Below are positions 10,855 through 21,294 of a DNA stretch of 64,000 bases, piece by piece (position 1 is the first letter of the stretch; every line of letters starts with the position of its first letter). Made by a program: the position numbers and the translations under genes. The DNA is from Ophiobolus disseminans (taxonomy: Eukaryota > Ascomycota > Dothideomycetes > Pleosporales > Phaeosphaeriaceae): the NCBI GenBank assembly GCA_010093685.1, contig MU006226.1:880964-944963 (forward strand), read 5' to 3'. The notes below the pieces were generated by a model. The model was not told the DNA's origin. It made no database searches and saw nothing but the letters and a program-made list of their open reading frames with translations.

Positions 10855-12086
10855 ATGAAGGTGTCTACTATCGTTGTCGCCGCTTGCGCTACGGCTGTAT
10901 ACGCCAAACCAGAGCAGGTCAAGCCTAGAGCTCTTCTCACCATCGAAGTTGCGCCTGGAGTGACTCGCCAGATTACCGAGGATGAGCGATGGGAGCTTGG
11001 AGCTGTACGTCGCATGGGTCATCGGATGTTGTTGATGTACTAACTGGTATAATAGAACGGCGGCTGCGGAAGCCACTTCTTCGATATCACCGAGTTCAAC
11101 ACCAAAGTTCGGGCCGTAAAAGAGCAGCCTCCGTATCCCAAGAAGTTCAAGTACGAGGAGAACGTGAAGCGTCTCATTCCTCAGCTCACCTGGGACAATA
11201 TCAAAAAGAACATCGAGTACTACACGACATTCCACACACGGTTCTCCGATACGGAGACTGGCGCACAGGCAGCTGAGTGGCTCTTCGGCCAGGTGGCCGA
11301 TGTCGTCAAGAACTCGAAGAAGAATGGTGTGACGGTTGAGATGTTTCCACATGCGCTATTCCCTCAAAAGTCCGTGGTTGTACGGGTACCTGGCCGCAGT
11401 AACAGGACCGTGGTAATAGGTGGCCATCTTGACTCTGTCAACTCCGCTAATCGCACTACGGCTCGGGCGCCTGGTGCAGACGACAACGCTAGCGGCTCGT
11501 TCGTGATCTTGGAGGCACTGCGTGTCCTACTCTCCGACAAGGATTTTGGTCCAAGCAAGCTCCAGAACACTATCGAATTTCACTGGTACGCCGCAGAGGA
11601 AGGCGGTCTGAGAGGCTCGCAGGACATCTTCACACAGTATGCAGCCGCAGGTCGTGATATCTGGGCCATGTTGCAGCAAGACATGGTTGGGTACACAAAG
11701 GCCACGATCGATGCGGGCAAGCCGGAGAGCTTTGGGTTGATCACCGACTTCACTGATGCGAACCTCAACGAGTATTTGACGCGAATTATCAAGACAGTAA
11801 GCTCGAGTGTCATCATGTCGAGTTGCGTGCAACTAACATCTGATAGTACACCGCCATCACCTACGTTGAGAGCCAGTGTGGGTACGCATGTTCAGACCAT
11901 GGATCTGCCACGAGGAACGGGTATCCCGCCTCGTTTGTGTTTGAAGCTGCCTTCGAGTACCGCAATCCACATATCCATAGCGATCGTGATACCATTGAGA
12001 AGATCGATCCAGACCACGTCATTGAGCACGGCAAGCTCATCCTTGGATACATTTATGAGCTTGGCTTTAGCAAGCACGATTTGTAG
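10855..12086 (+). CDS. Secreted M28 family leucine aminopeptidase (zinc)
   Basis: The exons are 10855-11004, 11056-11796 and 11847-12086, with introns of 51 and 50 nt. The product is 376 aa. The signal peptide (VSTIVVAACATAVYA) is followed by a propeptide typical of fungal LAP1-type enzymes. Zinc ligands seen in order are the His of GGHLDS (about 174), the Asp of GADDNASG (about 191), the AEEGG glutamates (general base and metal ligand), the Asp of QQDMVGYT and the C-terminal His of HIHSDRD. A cysteine pair (ESQCGYACSDH) fits the disulfide known in this family. It would remove N-terminal residues from peptides outside the cell. Length and splicing are as expected. Gene symbol not assigned because several LAP paralogues exist in fungi. 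Confidence 0.93.
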
Positions 12087-12416
12087 TTGGTAGTCATTGT
12101 TAGATATAATTTCATTCGCAGTTGTTCCTAGACTACACTATAAAACATCTCAAGTACCTTGAGCAGCGTCCTTTTCAGTTATGTGACATCATGTCACTGT
12201 TGAGAGGGTACCTGAGCGGGAAGAAACATGATTTACACGTGCTGCACGTATCTACACGTGGCTTAGTGTGAAACCCACAAGCTCTCCAAACTTTCCCTCT
12301 CTTTCACCACGTCTCCAGGCAACCACGGGGAAAGAAAAGGGCCTGCGCTTATTGTATTGCCAAGACAATCGTTCCTCTCGAAATTTCTCCACCTATCCAC
12401 CACACGCAACATCAAC
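12087..12416. other. Intergenic between aminopeptidase and hypothetical gene
   Basis: No gene. The words CACGTG / ACACGTG appear near 12236 and 12256 and could be bHLH E-boxes (palindromic CACGTG) upstream of the next gene. This is inference only. Confidence 0.4.
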
Positions 12417-13166
12417 ATGGTGGGACCAAACAAAGACTACGCGTCCAGCGAGGCCAGCGCATACGCATGGATCATGGACCATCTTGCCTCGCCGAAGAGC
12501 ACAACACCACAGTCTCCCTTCACCACAGAAGACGATTTGTTCTCCGGCTTCCAACACGTGCCACTCTTCGATTCCGGTCATGGCAGGATCGTCGAACCCC
12601 CCATGTTCAAACTCCCTCCTCCAGCAGTCACTTCCGAGCAACAAGCGTTTGCACTGACATGGGGCGAAGAAGAGCAAGCTGCGCCGACTGCACTGCCTTC
12701 GCTCTCCACGCACGCGCACGACGACACCACCTCCGAGGACGACGATCCCGAACTTGCCCTCTCCGACTTCAAATACCAGTTCACCAAGTGGACGACCGCC
12801 AACGCCCCCATCGAAGTTGAAGACAAGGACCCGCACCCTGGAAAGAAGGAGATCCTCATGTACGAGAACACGCCCGATGGCCACCGCACCGCCGTCAACA
12901 TCGCGCTCAAGAATGGCTACATCCAGGCAAACAACAACGAACAGCTTGTCAAGCTTATGCACATGCTCGCAAACACCACGAACACGAAGATCAAGGACGA
13001 CTCAACGGAGATTGAGCGCAGCGTGAGCGCAGGCGGAGCAGTCTTGGGTGAGATCACGGAGGATGGCGAGTTGCAACCGCCTAGTCAGCGTCACGTGGAG
13101 CCTGTCAAGCATGGGCGTCTCAAGGGCAAGGCGAGGATGGAGGCAAAGAAGGCGGGCAAGAAGTAG
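12417..13166 (+). CDS. Hypothetical acidic protein with basic C-terminus
   Basis: One exon, 249 aa, with the start at the ATG in ATCAACATGG. The N-terminal half is low-complexity, Ser/Thr/Pro-rich and acidic (TSEDDDPELALSDF). The middle holds a more ordered stretch (YQFTKWTTANAP, then HRTAVNIALKNGYIQANNNEQLVKLMHMLANTTN). The end is strongly basic (LKGKARMEAKKAGKK), like a nuclear localisation tail. No signal peptide, membrane segment or known domain. It is convergent with the Pcf11-like gene, the stops being 140 bp apart with a three-copy repeat between them. Strong codon bias and a long frame in GC-rich sequence support it as real. Function unknown. Confidence 0.7.
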   Translation: MVGPNKDYASSEASAYAWIMDHLASPKSTTPQSPFTTEDDLFSGFQHVPLFDSGHGRIVEPPMFKLPPPAVTSEQQAFALTWGEEEQAAPTALPSLSTHAHDDTTSEDDDPELALSDFKYQFTKWTTANAPIEVEDKDPHPGKKEILMYENTPDGHRTAVNIALKNGYIQANNNEQLVKLMHMLANTTNTKIKDDSTEIERSVSAGGAVLGEITEDGELQPPSQRHVEPVKHGRLKGKARMEAKKAGKK

Positions 13167-13181
13167 GACAAGCTTTGATTT

Positions 13182-13310
13182 GATGTGCTGAAATATGAGT
13201 CGGTCTACCCTCACTTGGCTTTGACTATTCTACGACGAGCTGAAACACGGGCCTGGCTACCCTTAAATGGATTCCGTGACGAGCTGAAATGTGAGCCTGT
13301 CTGCTCTCAC
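13182..13310. repeat. Three imperfect copies of a 33-bp unit between convergent genes
   Basis: Units start at 13182, 13234 and 13278. Each contains GCTGAAA followed about 10 bases later by CTACCCT or CTGCTCT. Most differences between units are C/T or A/G transitions. The third unit runs into the stop codon of the Pcf11-like gene, so the array is probably in overlapping 3' untranslated regions. Confidence 0.6.
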
Positions 13311-14575
13311 ACCACGGTGAACTTGCGCTTTCCTAGGACAGATGTCTCCTCGAAGCAGCTCGCGTGGTACACCTTGTTCCCGACGCGCTTGGCGTCAATC
13401 CAGACGAAGTCATTCGCCTCCACGTTCCACTGCGTCTCGAAATGCTCTTGGCATATTGCGCAGGGCGCATGCTGACCGGTCGGGTCCTGTGGGACGCTGA
13501 CGTACTGCGGTTTAGTGGTGCCGCGTCGCACTTCAGGCTCCTGTTTCCGGATTTCCTCGTTTTCTTTGTGGTCGATCCACTCTTGTTCATTGAGGTACCA
13601 TGAGCGGTGGATGGCGCGCTTCTTGGCAGCAGGATCGTTGACTTTGAAGTGCCAATCCATGTGATCGGCCTTCAGGGTCCTACCCTCGGGGGTATTCTCG
13701 AATCGGCGGCCACAGGTGCTGCACTTATTTGGTTTGGCATCATATAGGTTGGCGACGACATGATCTGGTGGTGTTAATTTGAGAGTACTGAAAAGGCCGC
13801 GGATCCCTTCAGGACTATCTTTTGCATACGAGGTAGGGGCGATCGCAATAGGGGCGATAATAGGAGCGATAATAGGCGCGGCAATGGGGGGGGCGGCGGG
13901 TCGGGCGCCATTCAACTGCGCAAGCAGTACAGCGAGGTTGAGCTCCGGCGCGCGAGGTGCTGCGGACGCTACTGGCACTACTGGCGCTGCTTGCGCTGCT
14001 GGAGGATTTGGATGTGCTGGGGGCATCCAGCCTCCACTGAACTGTAAATTTGGTGGTGGTGGGAATGGGAACGGAAAAGTCGGCGGCGGTATCGGCGTAG
14101 GCACAGTTGGCGGACGAGCCGGTAATGCGTGTTGCTGAGTGGCCGATCGCATCTTCATGAGGGAATTCTCGATGTCCCTTGTGACGTCTGCAGGAAATAC
14201 AGGGCGGGGATCCATGGATTCAGGCACTGGCTGCTTCCACGTCTTCAGTAGGCCTTCCATAGCCTTTCGGGTGCCCTGATCCATGACGAGGTAGGCGTCC
14301 ATGAAGGTCTTGTACATGCTACGGCCGAGGTAGACCGTATACGGGGTGCCGACATTCTTCACGATTGAGTCGAGTACGTATAGTGCTGGTAACTTGAAGT
14401 CGGGACGGGTCGTGCGGATGTGTTGCTCTAGCTCGGTTGAGATCGCTTGGGCGTACTCTGTGTTCTCTTTGGCGATGAGAGTCAAATTGCTGATCTCGGG
14501 TCGACTGTTGACCCTCAGATCTTGAAGGGCGTCTCGGAAGTCGGCTGCTACTTCGTGGGCAGCTGGTAGAGACAT
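13307..14575 (-). CDS. pcf11: Pcf11-like mRNA cleavage and polyadenylation factor (CID domain)
   Basis: One exon, 422 aa. The start is placed at the Met before SLPAAHEVAADF; an upstream in-frame Met (14668) would only add a His/Gln-rich leader. Residues ~8-140 form a CID/RPR domain (AADFRDALQDLRVNSRPEI, LPALYVLDSIVKNVGTPY), which binds the phosphorylated RNA polymerase II C-terminal domain. A Pro/Ala-rich linker with IIAPIIAPI repeats follows. The C-terminus has two zinc-finger-like elements, CSTCGRR...HMDWH and CAIC...HASC, around the RAIHRSWYLNEQEWI segment known to bind Clp1 in Pcf11. It is shorter than yeast Pcf11 (about 626 aa). It acts in nuclear 3'-end formation and termination. Divergent from the elongation factor Iws1, another polymerase II partner. 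Confidence 0.88.
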   Translation of the reverse strand: MSLPAAHEVAADFRDALQDLRVNSRPEISNLTLIAKENTEYAQAISTELEQHIRTTRPDFKLPALYVLDSIVKNVGTPYTVYLGRSMYKTFMDAYLVMDQGTRKAMEGLLKTWKQPVPESMDPRPVFPADVTRDIENSLMKMRSATQQHALPARPPTVPTPIPPPTFPFPFPPPPNLQFSGGWMPPAHPNPPAAQAAPVVPVASAAPRAPELNLAVLLAQLNGARPAAPPIAAPIIAPIIAPIAIAPTSYAKDSPEGIRGLFSTLKLTPPDHVVANLYDAKPNKCSTCGRRFENTPEGRTLKADHMDWHFKVNDPAAKKRAIHRSWYLNEQEWIDHKENEEIRKQEPEVRRGTTKPQYVSVPQDPTGQHAPCAICQEHFETQWNVEANDFVWIDAKRVGNKVYHASCFEETSVLGKRKFTVV

Positions 14576-15256
14576 GGTGCGTTGATGTTGGCGGTAATGC
14601 TGGTGGTGAGAGGGGTGGGAGTAATGGTGAGCTTGTTGTTGCTTGTCAAGTGAGGGTGAGGTGAACAATGCAATGGAGGGTGCAACAAGTTATGAGGGTA
14701 AGCAGAGGAAAAGCGCAAGCGCGAGTGAGAGAGAAGGAGGTGGGGGCTTTGTGGTGAGGAAGTCGCGATCCAGGGCAGGCCACTCTCGAGTGTCAGACAG
14801 ACAAGATAGTGTTTCTGTTGATGCTAGCTATGATCTTGCTTGGCCTGTACAGCTAGGCAGTGACTACACTCGCACTCCTCCAGAAACTGCGCTCAATCAC
14901 TGTGTACCTCCTCCTCCAAGCCACCTGAGCGGATGTATTATTAGGGAGCCGAGCGCGGATATCGTCGTGCGACCGGGGAGAGGTTGAGGGAAACGGAAAG
15001 TGCGGTTGGTGAAGTGGAGCGCTGCGGCTGTCAAAGAGGAAGTCGCGACTGCGACTAGTTGCCGTCTGCCAAGGCTGTGGCTAGCGTCATGGCAGTCGCG
15101 ACTTCCCAGAGTTCTTTGTGACCGCATCCTTTACAACAGCTAACAACGCTTCTGTATCCGATTTCTCGCCATCCTCAGCCTCTTAGGTTAGCGACTAGCC
15201 CTAAAGCTCTCGAACTATAGCCGCGAGGCCTCATCTGCCGTCTACCGAGGAATAAC
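14576..15256. promoter_or_regulatory. Divergent promoter shared by pcf11-like and iws1 genes
   Basis: 681 bp separate the two start codons. The region holds a perfect 15-bp inverted repeat (15038-15052 and 15092-15106) and a further partial copy at 14757-14769. Both partners work on elongating RNA polymerase II, so co-expression from a common element is plausible but not shown. Confidence 0.55.
15038..15106. repeat. Perfect 15-bp inverted repeat with 39-bp loop
   Basis: GGAAGTCGCGACTGC at 15038-15052 is the exact reverse complement of 15092-15106. The core GTCGCGAC is itself an 8-bp palindrome. It could be a pair of binding sites for a dimeric factor or a hairpin in a leader RNA. Confidence 0.8.
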
Positions 15257-16715
15257 ATGGAAGACGTCGAGTTCAACGAAGACCACTCCAGGTCGCCGCT
15301 GCCCGAGGCCGGCAATGATCCTGGCGATCCGCTGCGACCGGAAATCGAAGAGGAGTACTCTACCCGGAACCCTCCACTCGGTGACCCTGACCAGGACATG
15401 GAGGTCACGGAGGACAAGGAGGAGATGCCCGACGACGACGATATCAACGAGGGCGGCCTTTCCGACAACGAGTCCGCCCTTTCCGATGCGCTAGACGACG
15501 ACCAGCTCGATGAGCAGTTCGGCGAGTTTGATGCCAGCAACATCGCCATCGAGGAGCGTCCGGCGCAGGCCATTGACGAGGACACGGTCAAGCAGATTGG
15601 CGTACACAAGCGCAAGCGAGCGGCAGGCGAGGGCGAGGAGCCCAAGAAAAAGAAGAAGCGCGCAGACAAGCCGCGCCGGAAGAAGAAGGATGGCGAAGAC
15701 GACCAGGGCGCAGATGATGGCAGTAGGAAGAGCCGCCGGTCGAAGAAGGAGGGCAGGGTCCGAGGCGCGAGTCCTGACGACGAGGAGCATCTTACCCCGG
15801 AAGAGCGTAAGTATTTGTGCACGCACCGCATTGGCACCACTCCTAACAACCTCGTGTAGGGCGGAAACGCGCACTCGACCGCCAGATCAACGCCCTTGTC
15901 AAGAGCGCCGGCTCCTCCCGCCGGAAGAAGAAGGATGGCATCGACCTCGAGCAAATGGCCGACCAGGAGATCGAAGAGATGCGCAAGCGCATGGCAGCAG
16001 CCGCCGAAGCCGACAACGAAGGTCGCAAGCGCAACGAGCCCGCCCGCCACAAGCTCAAGCTCCTCCCCGAGGTCGTTTCCCTCCTCAACAAGAACAGTCT
16101 GCGAGAGACCATTGTTGACCCTGAAGTCAACCTGCTCGAGTCAGTCCGCTTCTTCCTGGAACCGCTCAGCGATGGTAGTCTCCCCGCATACGATATCCAG
16201 AAGGAGCTGTTTGCCTCCCTAGCACGTCTGCCCATCAACAAGGACACGCTGGTAGCTTCAGGCATCGGCAAAGTCATCATGTTCTACATCAAGAGCAAGA
16301 AGCCCGAGCTCGCCATCAAGCGACAAGCCGAGCGCCTCTTCACAGACTGGACTCGTCCAATTCTCAGGCGCACAGACGATTACCGCAAAAAGGAGTTTGC
16401 GCAAGCCGACTACGACCCTACGTACGTAACACCATCGTCTTCTTTGATACTACGCACTAACAACACAACAGAAAGGTCGCAGCGCCCCGCACCGCAGCCG
16501 CCAGCCAAGCCGCCCAGATCGCAGCGCGGCGCAAGAAGGAACTCGAAGCTCCCAAGGCCTTCCAGCGCGCGCGCATGGAAGCCGGCCCGACTACGTACAC
16601 GATTGCGCCCAAGAGCAACGTCGTGTTCAACGAGAACAAGGGCCGCTCGAACAACAATCCAGATATTCTCAAGCACATTAGGAAGAATGCTGGCGGAGGT
16701 GGCGGCAGGCGTTGA
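15257..16715 (+). CDS. iws1: Transcription elongation factor Iws1/Spn1
   Basis: The exons are 15257-15806, 15860-16421 and 16472-16715, with introns of 53 and 50 nt. The product is 451 aa. The first ~170 residues are acidic, then lysine-rich and disordered (KKKKKRADKPRRKKK), as in Iws1 orthologues. The conserved core is an Iws1/TFIIS N-terminal-like helical bundle at roughly 250-370 (LKLLPEVVSLLNKNSLRETIVDPEVNL, SLPAYDIQKELFASLARLPI, SGIGKVIMFYIKSKKPE, AERLFTDWTRPILRR). The C-terminal tail (YTIAPKSNVVFN, IRKNAGGGGGRR) matches the family. Iws1 binds Spt6 and travels with RNA polymerase II in the nucleus. Splice phases are exact. Convergent with atp2. Confidence 0.93.
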
Positions 16716-17495
16716 CCTCTTTGATGGACTGGTTCACATATACTTGGGGTGATTTTGAGGCACACTTCGTTTCTAAAAACCGGCGTATCACGGCGCATCA
16801 CACTGGTTTTGGCTTACGGGTCGTGGTTGGGAAGATCAAATTGCATGGTTGGCGCTTTTGCACATTTCATCGTTTGATCTCATTGGGCTTTGCTGTACAA
16901 CATGTTCATTGATTGAAGGGACGTAAGAATGAAGCTAATCTTTATCACTTGCAATTGCTCCTTTCTCATGATTGATGTGTATTTACGATAAGTTTAGTTC
17001 TGTTCCTTGACTTGCAGCGTGTTTCTACCCACTTGGAGATAGAGCCCATTCGACGTAGCCGTGCTAGAGTACGATTACATCCTCTCTGGGGCCACGAACA
17101 GCATAAGGGACGCTGTTTGGACACCGCGATGCTGAATTGTAATCAAATTATAGTTCCGGACCAAGACATGTCTTGTCACAGGACGCGATGTCAGACTTTA
17201 CATCGCATGGACAATCGCTACCAACACAGGCATCTCACGCTGGCAGCTATCTGCGCCTCTCAGACAGATTTTCTTCACAAGCACTTTCAGATTCACTCAA
17301 GTGCAAAAGCAACATTTTGAACAAGCGAAAACGGTCTCTTTGCATGCAAGATAGTTTACAGAAGCCATGTTCGCTAAAGCACTCGCATATCATCCCACGT
17401 TTTGGAGTATATCTTTTGTACAAAGTGGGACTCCTGAGCAGAGTACCTACGACACCATGACCGACTCTTCATATCTCACCCACCACACCAGGCGT
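16716..17495. other. Convergent intergenic region between iws1 and atp2
   Basis: Holds two 3' untranslated regions and about 500 bp with no coding signal I can support. Confidence 0.5.
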
Positions 17496-19491
17496 CTAGT
17501 TCTTCTCAAGCTCAGCGAGAATCTTCTCACCCTTGGCGCGTGCTGATGCAAGATCACCGACCATGTAGAAAGCACCTGCATCATGTTAGCATGTTTTGTC
17601 GATACAAGGTCTTAATACTTGAAACCCACCCTCGGGAAGATCGTCACCCTCACCGTTCAGGATAGCCTTGAACGATCGGATGGTCTCCTTGATGTCGACA
17701 AGCTGACCCTCGATACCAGTGAAGACCTGAGCGACAGCGAAAGGCTGGCTCAAGAATCTCTGGATCTTACGGGCACGCTCGACGGTAAGCTTGTCAGCTT
17801 CCGACAACTCGTCCATACCGAGAATGGCAATGATATCCTGGAGCGACTTGTACTCCTGGAGAATCTGCTGGACCTTGGTGGCGGTATCGTAGTGCTCCTC
17901 ACCAATGACACGGGGATCAAGGATACGAGACTTGGAGTCAAGAGGGTCGACAGCGGGGTAGATACCCAACTCGGAAATACCACGGGACAAGACAGTGGTG
18001 GCGTCCAAATGGGCGAAGGTGGTGGCAGGCGCGGGATCGGTCAAATCGTCAGCGGGCACGTAGACGGCCTGGACGGAGGTGATGGAACCCTTGGAGGTGG
18101 TGGTGATACGTTCCTGCATGATACCCATGTCGACGGCGAGAGTGGGCTGGTAACCGACGGCAGAGGGAATACGACCAAGAAGAGCAGACACCTCGGAACC
18201 GGCCTGGGTGAAGCTATGATGAATTAGTTACGTGTAATAGAAACAGAGTTGAGGGACCGTACCGGAAGATGTTGTCAATGAAGAGCAACACATCCTGACC
18301 TTCCTCGTCACGGAAGTACTCAGCCTGTAAATTCGTGATTAGCGGTATTTCGCAGCCGTGACGGAGAACGATACTTACCACAGTGAGACCAGTAAGAGCA
18401 ACACGGGCACGGGCACCTGGGGGCTCGTTCATCTGACCGAAGACCAGTGCGACCTTGGATTCACCATCAAGCTGAATGACGGAGGTCTCCTGCATTTCCT
18501 TGTACAGATCGTTACCCTCACGGGTACGCTCGCCAACACCAGTGAAGACAGAGAAACCACCGTGGGCCTTGGCGATGTTGTTGATGAGCTCCTGGATAAA
18601 GACAGTCTTGCCGACACCGGCACCTCCGAAAAGACCAATCTTTCCACCACGTGCGTAGGGAGCGAGAAGATCGACGACCTTGATACCAGTGACGAGCACC
18701 TCGGCGGAGGTGGACTGCTCAACGAACTCCGGGGGATCGGCGTGAATGGCAGCCATCTTGGTGGCCTTGATGGGACCACGCTCGTCAATGGGGTCACCAG
18801 TGACGTTCATGATACGACCTAGGGTACCGCGACCAACGGGAATCATGATGGGAGCACCAGTGTCGGTGGCCTTGGAGCCTCGGACAAGGCCCTCAGTACC
18901 TGCAATGCCATCAGCTTCGCCCATCATATATTGCGCAATTCGTCATACCGTCCATGGCAATACACCTGACAATGTTCTCGCCCAAATGCTGCGCCACCTC
19001 GAGTGTGAGTTTGTTGCCTTTTCCCGTCAGCTCGCATCTCGCGCATTTTGTGTATTACTACATACCGCCATTGTCGGTGTACAAGGCGTTGAGAATGGAT
19101 GGAAGCTGCTCGGTGTCGAACTTGACTGTTTCCTCTGTTAGCGCCTGTCGTGACTGCTCCGTTGCGAGCATTTTCAAGACAGCCACATCGTGACATACCG
19201 TCAACCTAGATGCTATGTCAGTCATTTTCTTCAAACTCAAACTCCGGGTTGACTTTACCACAGCCCCAATCACTTGGTATATCTTGCCGTCCTTCGCAGA
19301 ATCGGTGGATGCGAATCGAGCACTGAGTGCTGGTGCGAGAGACTTCTTGATGGGCTGGAAGGCGCTGCGGGCAGTCGCCGGGCGGCGGAGGCAGGCGCTG
19401 GCGCGCAGGATCCCGCTACACAAATCATCGAATTAGCAGCTGCATCATCACCAATTGGACTCGTAGGGACCCAGACTCACCTCTTCAGCAT
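17496..19491 (-). CDS. atp2: Mitochondrial F1Fo ATP synthase subunit beta
   Basis: The nine minus-strand exons are 19491-19481, 19415-19259, 19205-19199 (7 nt), 19125-19066, 19017-18949, 18899-18379, 18324-18263, 18213-17630 and 17575-17496. The product is 516 aa. An N-terminal mitochondrial presequence, rich in Arg/Ser/Ala, precedes GKIYQVIGAVVDVKFDT. The P-loop is GGAGVGKT, and other conserved parts are [51 protein letters not shown] and the end GEKILAELEKN. The catalytic subunit makes ATP from ADP and phosphate in the mitochondrial matrix. The first exon is 11 nt and the third 7 nt; without the latter, the invariant VVDVK cannot be formed. The intron before exon 5 uses an AAG acceptor. Introns are 48-73 nt. 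All phases agree. Confidence 0.97.
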
Positions 19492-21294
19492 TTTGTGAGA
19501 TGTGGGAGACGGATGTGGTGGAGAGGAGAGTGGTTGTCGATGGGAAGGTGCGAAGAGCTCTTCAGAAACTGGCCGCCCGGAAGGAAGGTACTAACCGCTT
19601 TGGTTAGCGTCTAAGGCCGTGCTAGTGCACCTAGCAACGACGGCATGGACTTGCAACACTCACATCCAGATATGCTTTCTATGGCTTCCGATGTTACTCA
19701 CTCGATTGCATGCCGCAGACTTTATCTCATGCTTCTCGGCTGAAGTTGGATGCTGGTTGCACATGCGGACCGCAAAGTACCCGCCGAGCCTTCCGAATCG
19801 CTCCGATGTATAGCTTCACACATCACGAAGGGATCGTATATGGTGACGAACAAAGCTCAAGAGCAAACTCGATTATCCCCGGAAATCCGAGTACGCCTTT
19901 AAACACACTCTATAAAAAGATCTTCCCTACGCGCACCACTCTCACTTTGTCAAACCACAGCGAAAAGTGTGTACCCCACCTCTCGGTGGGTCGCGAAAGC
20001 CGGAAATACAACATACTATCCTGTATATCTACAAGTAACTTTTAGGATTTAGAACAGCTTTTACTTACGTAGATGTAGTCGTCAAGCTTAGCCTTTTTCC
20101 AGCTTTCACGACCTGACCAGAGCCCACATCAGCAACGATCCGTTCCCGCAGAGACTCATATCATACCCAACAGCTACGAATAGTCTACACACACGCAACA
20201 AAGGTGTACAGTCATCCTCGGTGTTACAACTGTCCTCATGAAGGGCTTTTTTATTTTGCGAGAAACACTTTCGTCATTCTCAATGCATCAACATATCACT
20301 TCCCTCAAACCCAACAAAATACACATCAATCGTCTCACATTGCTGAACAATTCACACTGCACATACCCGCTTCATGTGAGATCCGCTGCTTAATGCAGCT
20401 CAACAACCAACACACTCGATTTTCGTTCCTTGCTATTCAAAAGACTCAAATCCATACTCCAACCTTCAAAAGCAGACTGAAAACCAGCTTCTACGAAGAA
20501 AGCAATTATTTCATCGCACAAGCGGTGCTTCCCGAATATCAGCTGCCAGTCAGTTCCTTTCCATCCCCATTGTAACCAACAAGCTCGCTGCTCCTTCGCC
20601 GCTGTTCCAAAACACATAGACAGCATGTACATAGTTCGCAACAAGTCAGCATACCGCTATTTCATACTCCCAATCCACCACCGCAATCATTCCAACTTCT
20701 CATCTTCGACACATGCTCTCTCACCCAGCATATGAAATTTGCAGATATTTTCATCCAACTCTCACTTCCGACTTCATAACTAGCCACGAAAGCTCCAACA
20801 CATTAGCAACACGGCATGTTCTCAACGAATCAGAAAATACTTCACAAACTATTCCTAAAGCTTCTTGCGCTCGTACCATCGCGCTGGAAAGAATGCTGTG
20901 CGGGTCAACTTGGAGCGCGCATATTTTCGTGACTTCATCTTTGGCCGACGATCAAATTGTGATTCGGCCTAGCATCCCGTAGCCTGTTGAAACAAAAGTC
21001 ATTGATGCGCGTTTCATTGATTGGGGCATGCAAGAGCCCTTCAACGATTACTCTTAGCCTCCGGACGACTTTGTCGTTGTTGTGTTGAGTAATGAGCTCG
21101 ACGCATAGCTTGAGAATGAAAATGGTACTTGTTCCAGGCTCGTGTACACATGTCAACATGCAGTAGAAAAACATCGAAAATCATATATAATTGACGTTTC
21201 TGTCAAATTACACTATCATAGCTTTTCCACTCCACCATGCGATGCTTCATATACTGACAATCTATCCTCCCTCCCACATCATTCCATGCTAGAC
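19492..21294. other. Intergenic, upstream of atp2 and downstream of the branching-enzyme gene
   Basis: 1.8 kb with only short unrelated frames. A TATA-like CTATAAAAAG near 19910 and a small perfect hairpin CCCACC-TCTC-GGTGGG at 19975-19990 are visible, without a gene that would use them. The stretch 20200-21250 is noticeably richer in A and C than its surroundings. Confidence 0.45.

Noticed and set aside
12393..12962. 189-codon minus-strand frame over the hypothetical acidic protein gene
   Set aside because: Valine/glycine-rich shadow of the plus-strand frame, which has better start context and a coherent C-terminus.
17619..18227. 202-codon open frame antisense to atp2
   Set aside because: Same effect of biased codons in a strongly conserved gene; it has no start context or domain of its own.
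19975..19990. Small perfect hairpin (6-bp stem, TCTC loop) about 60 bp after a TATA-like element
   Set aside because: Too short to support an RNA gene, and no tRNA or snoRNA boxes or terminator context accompany it.
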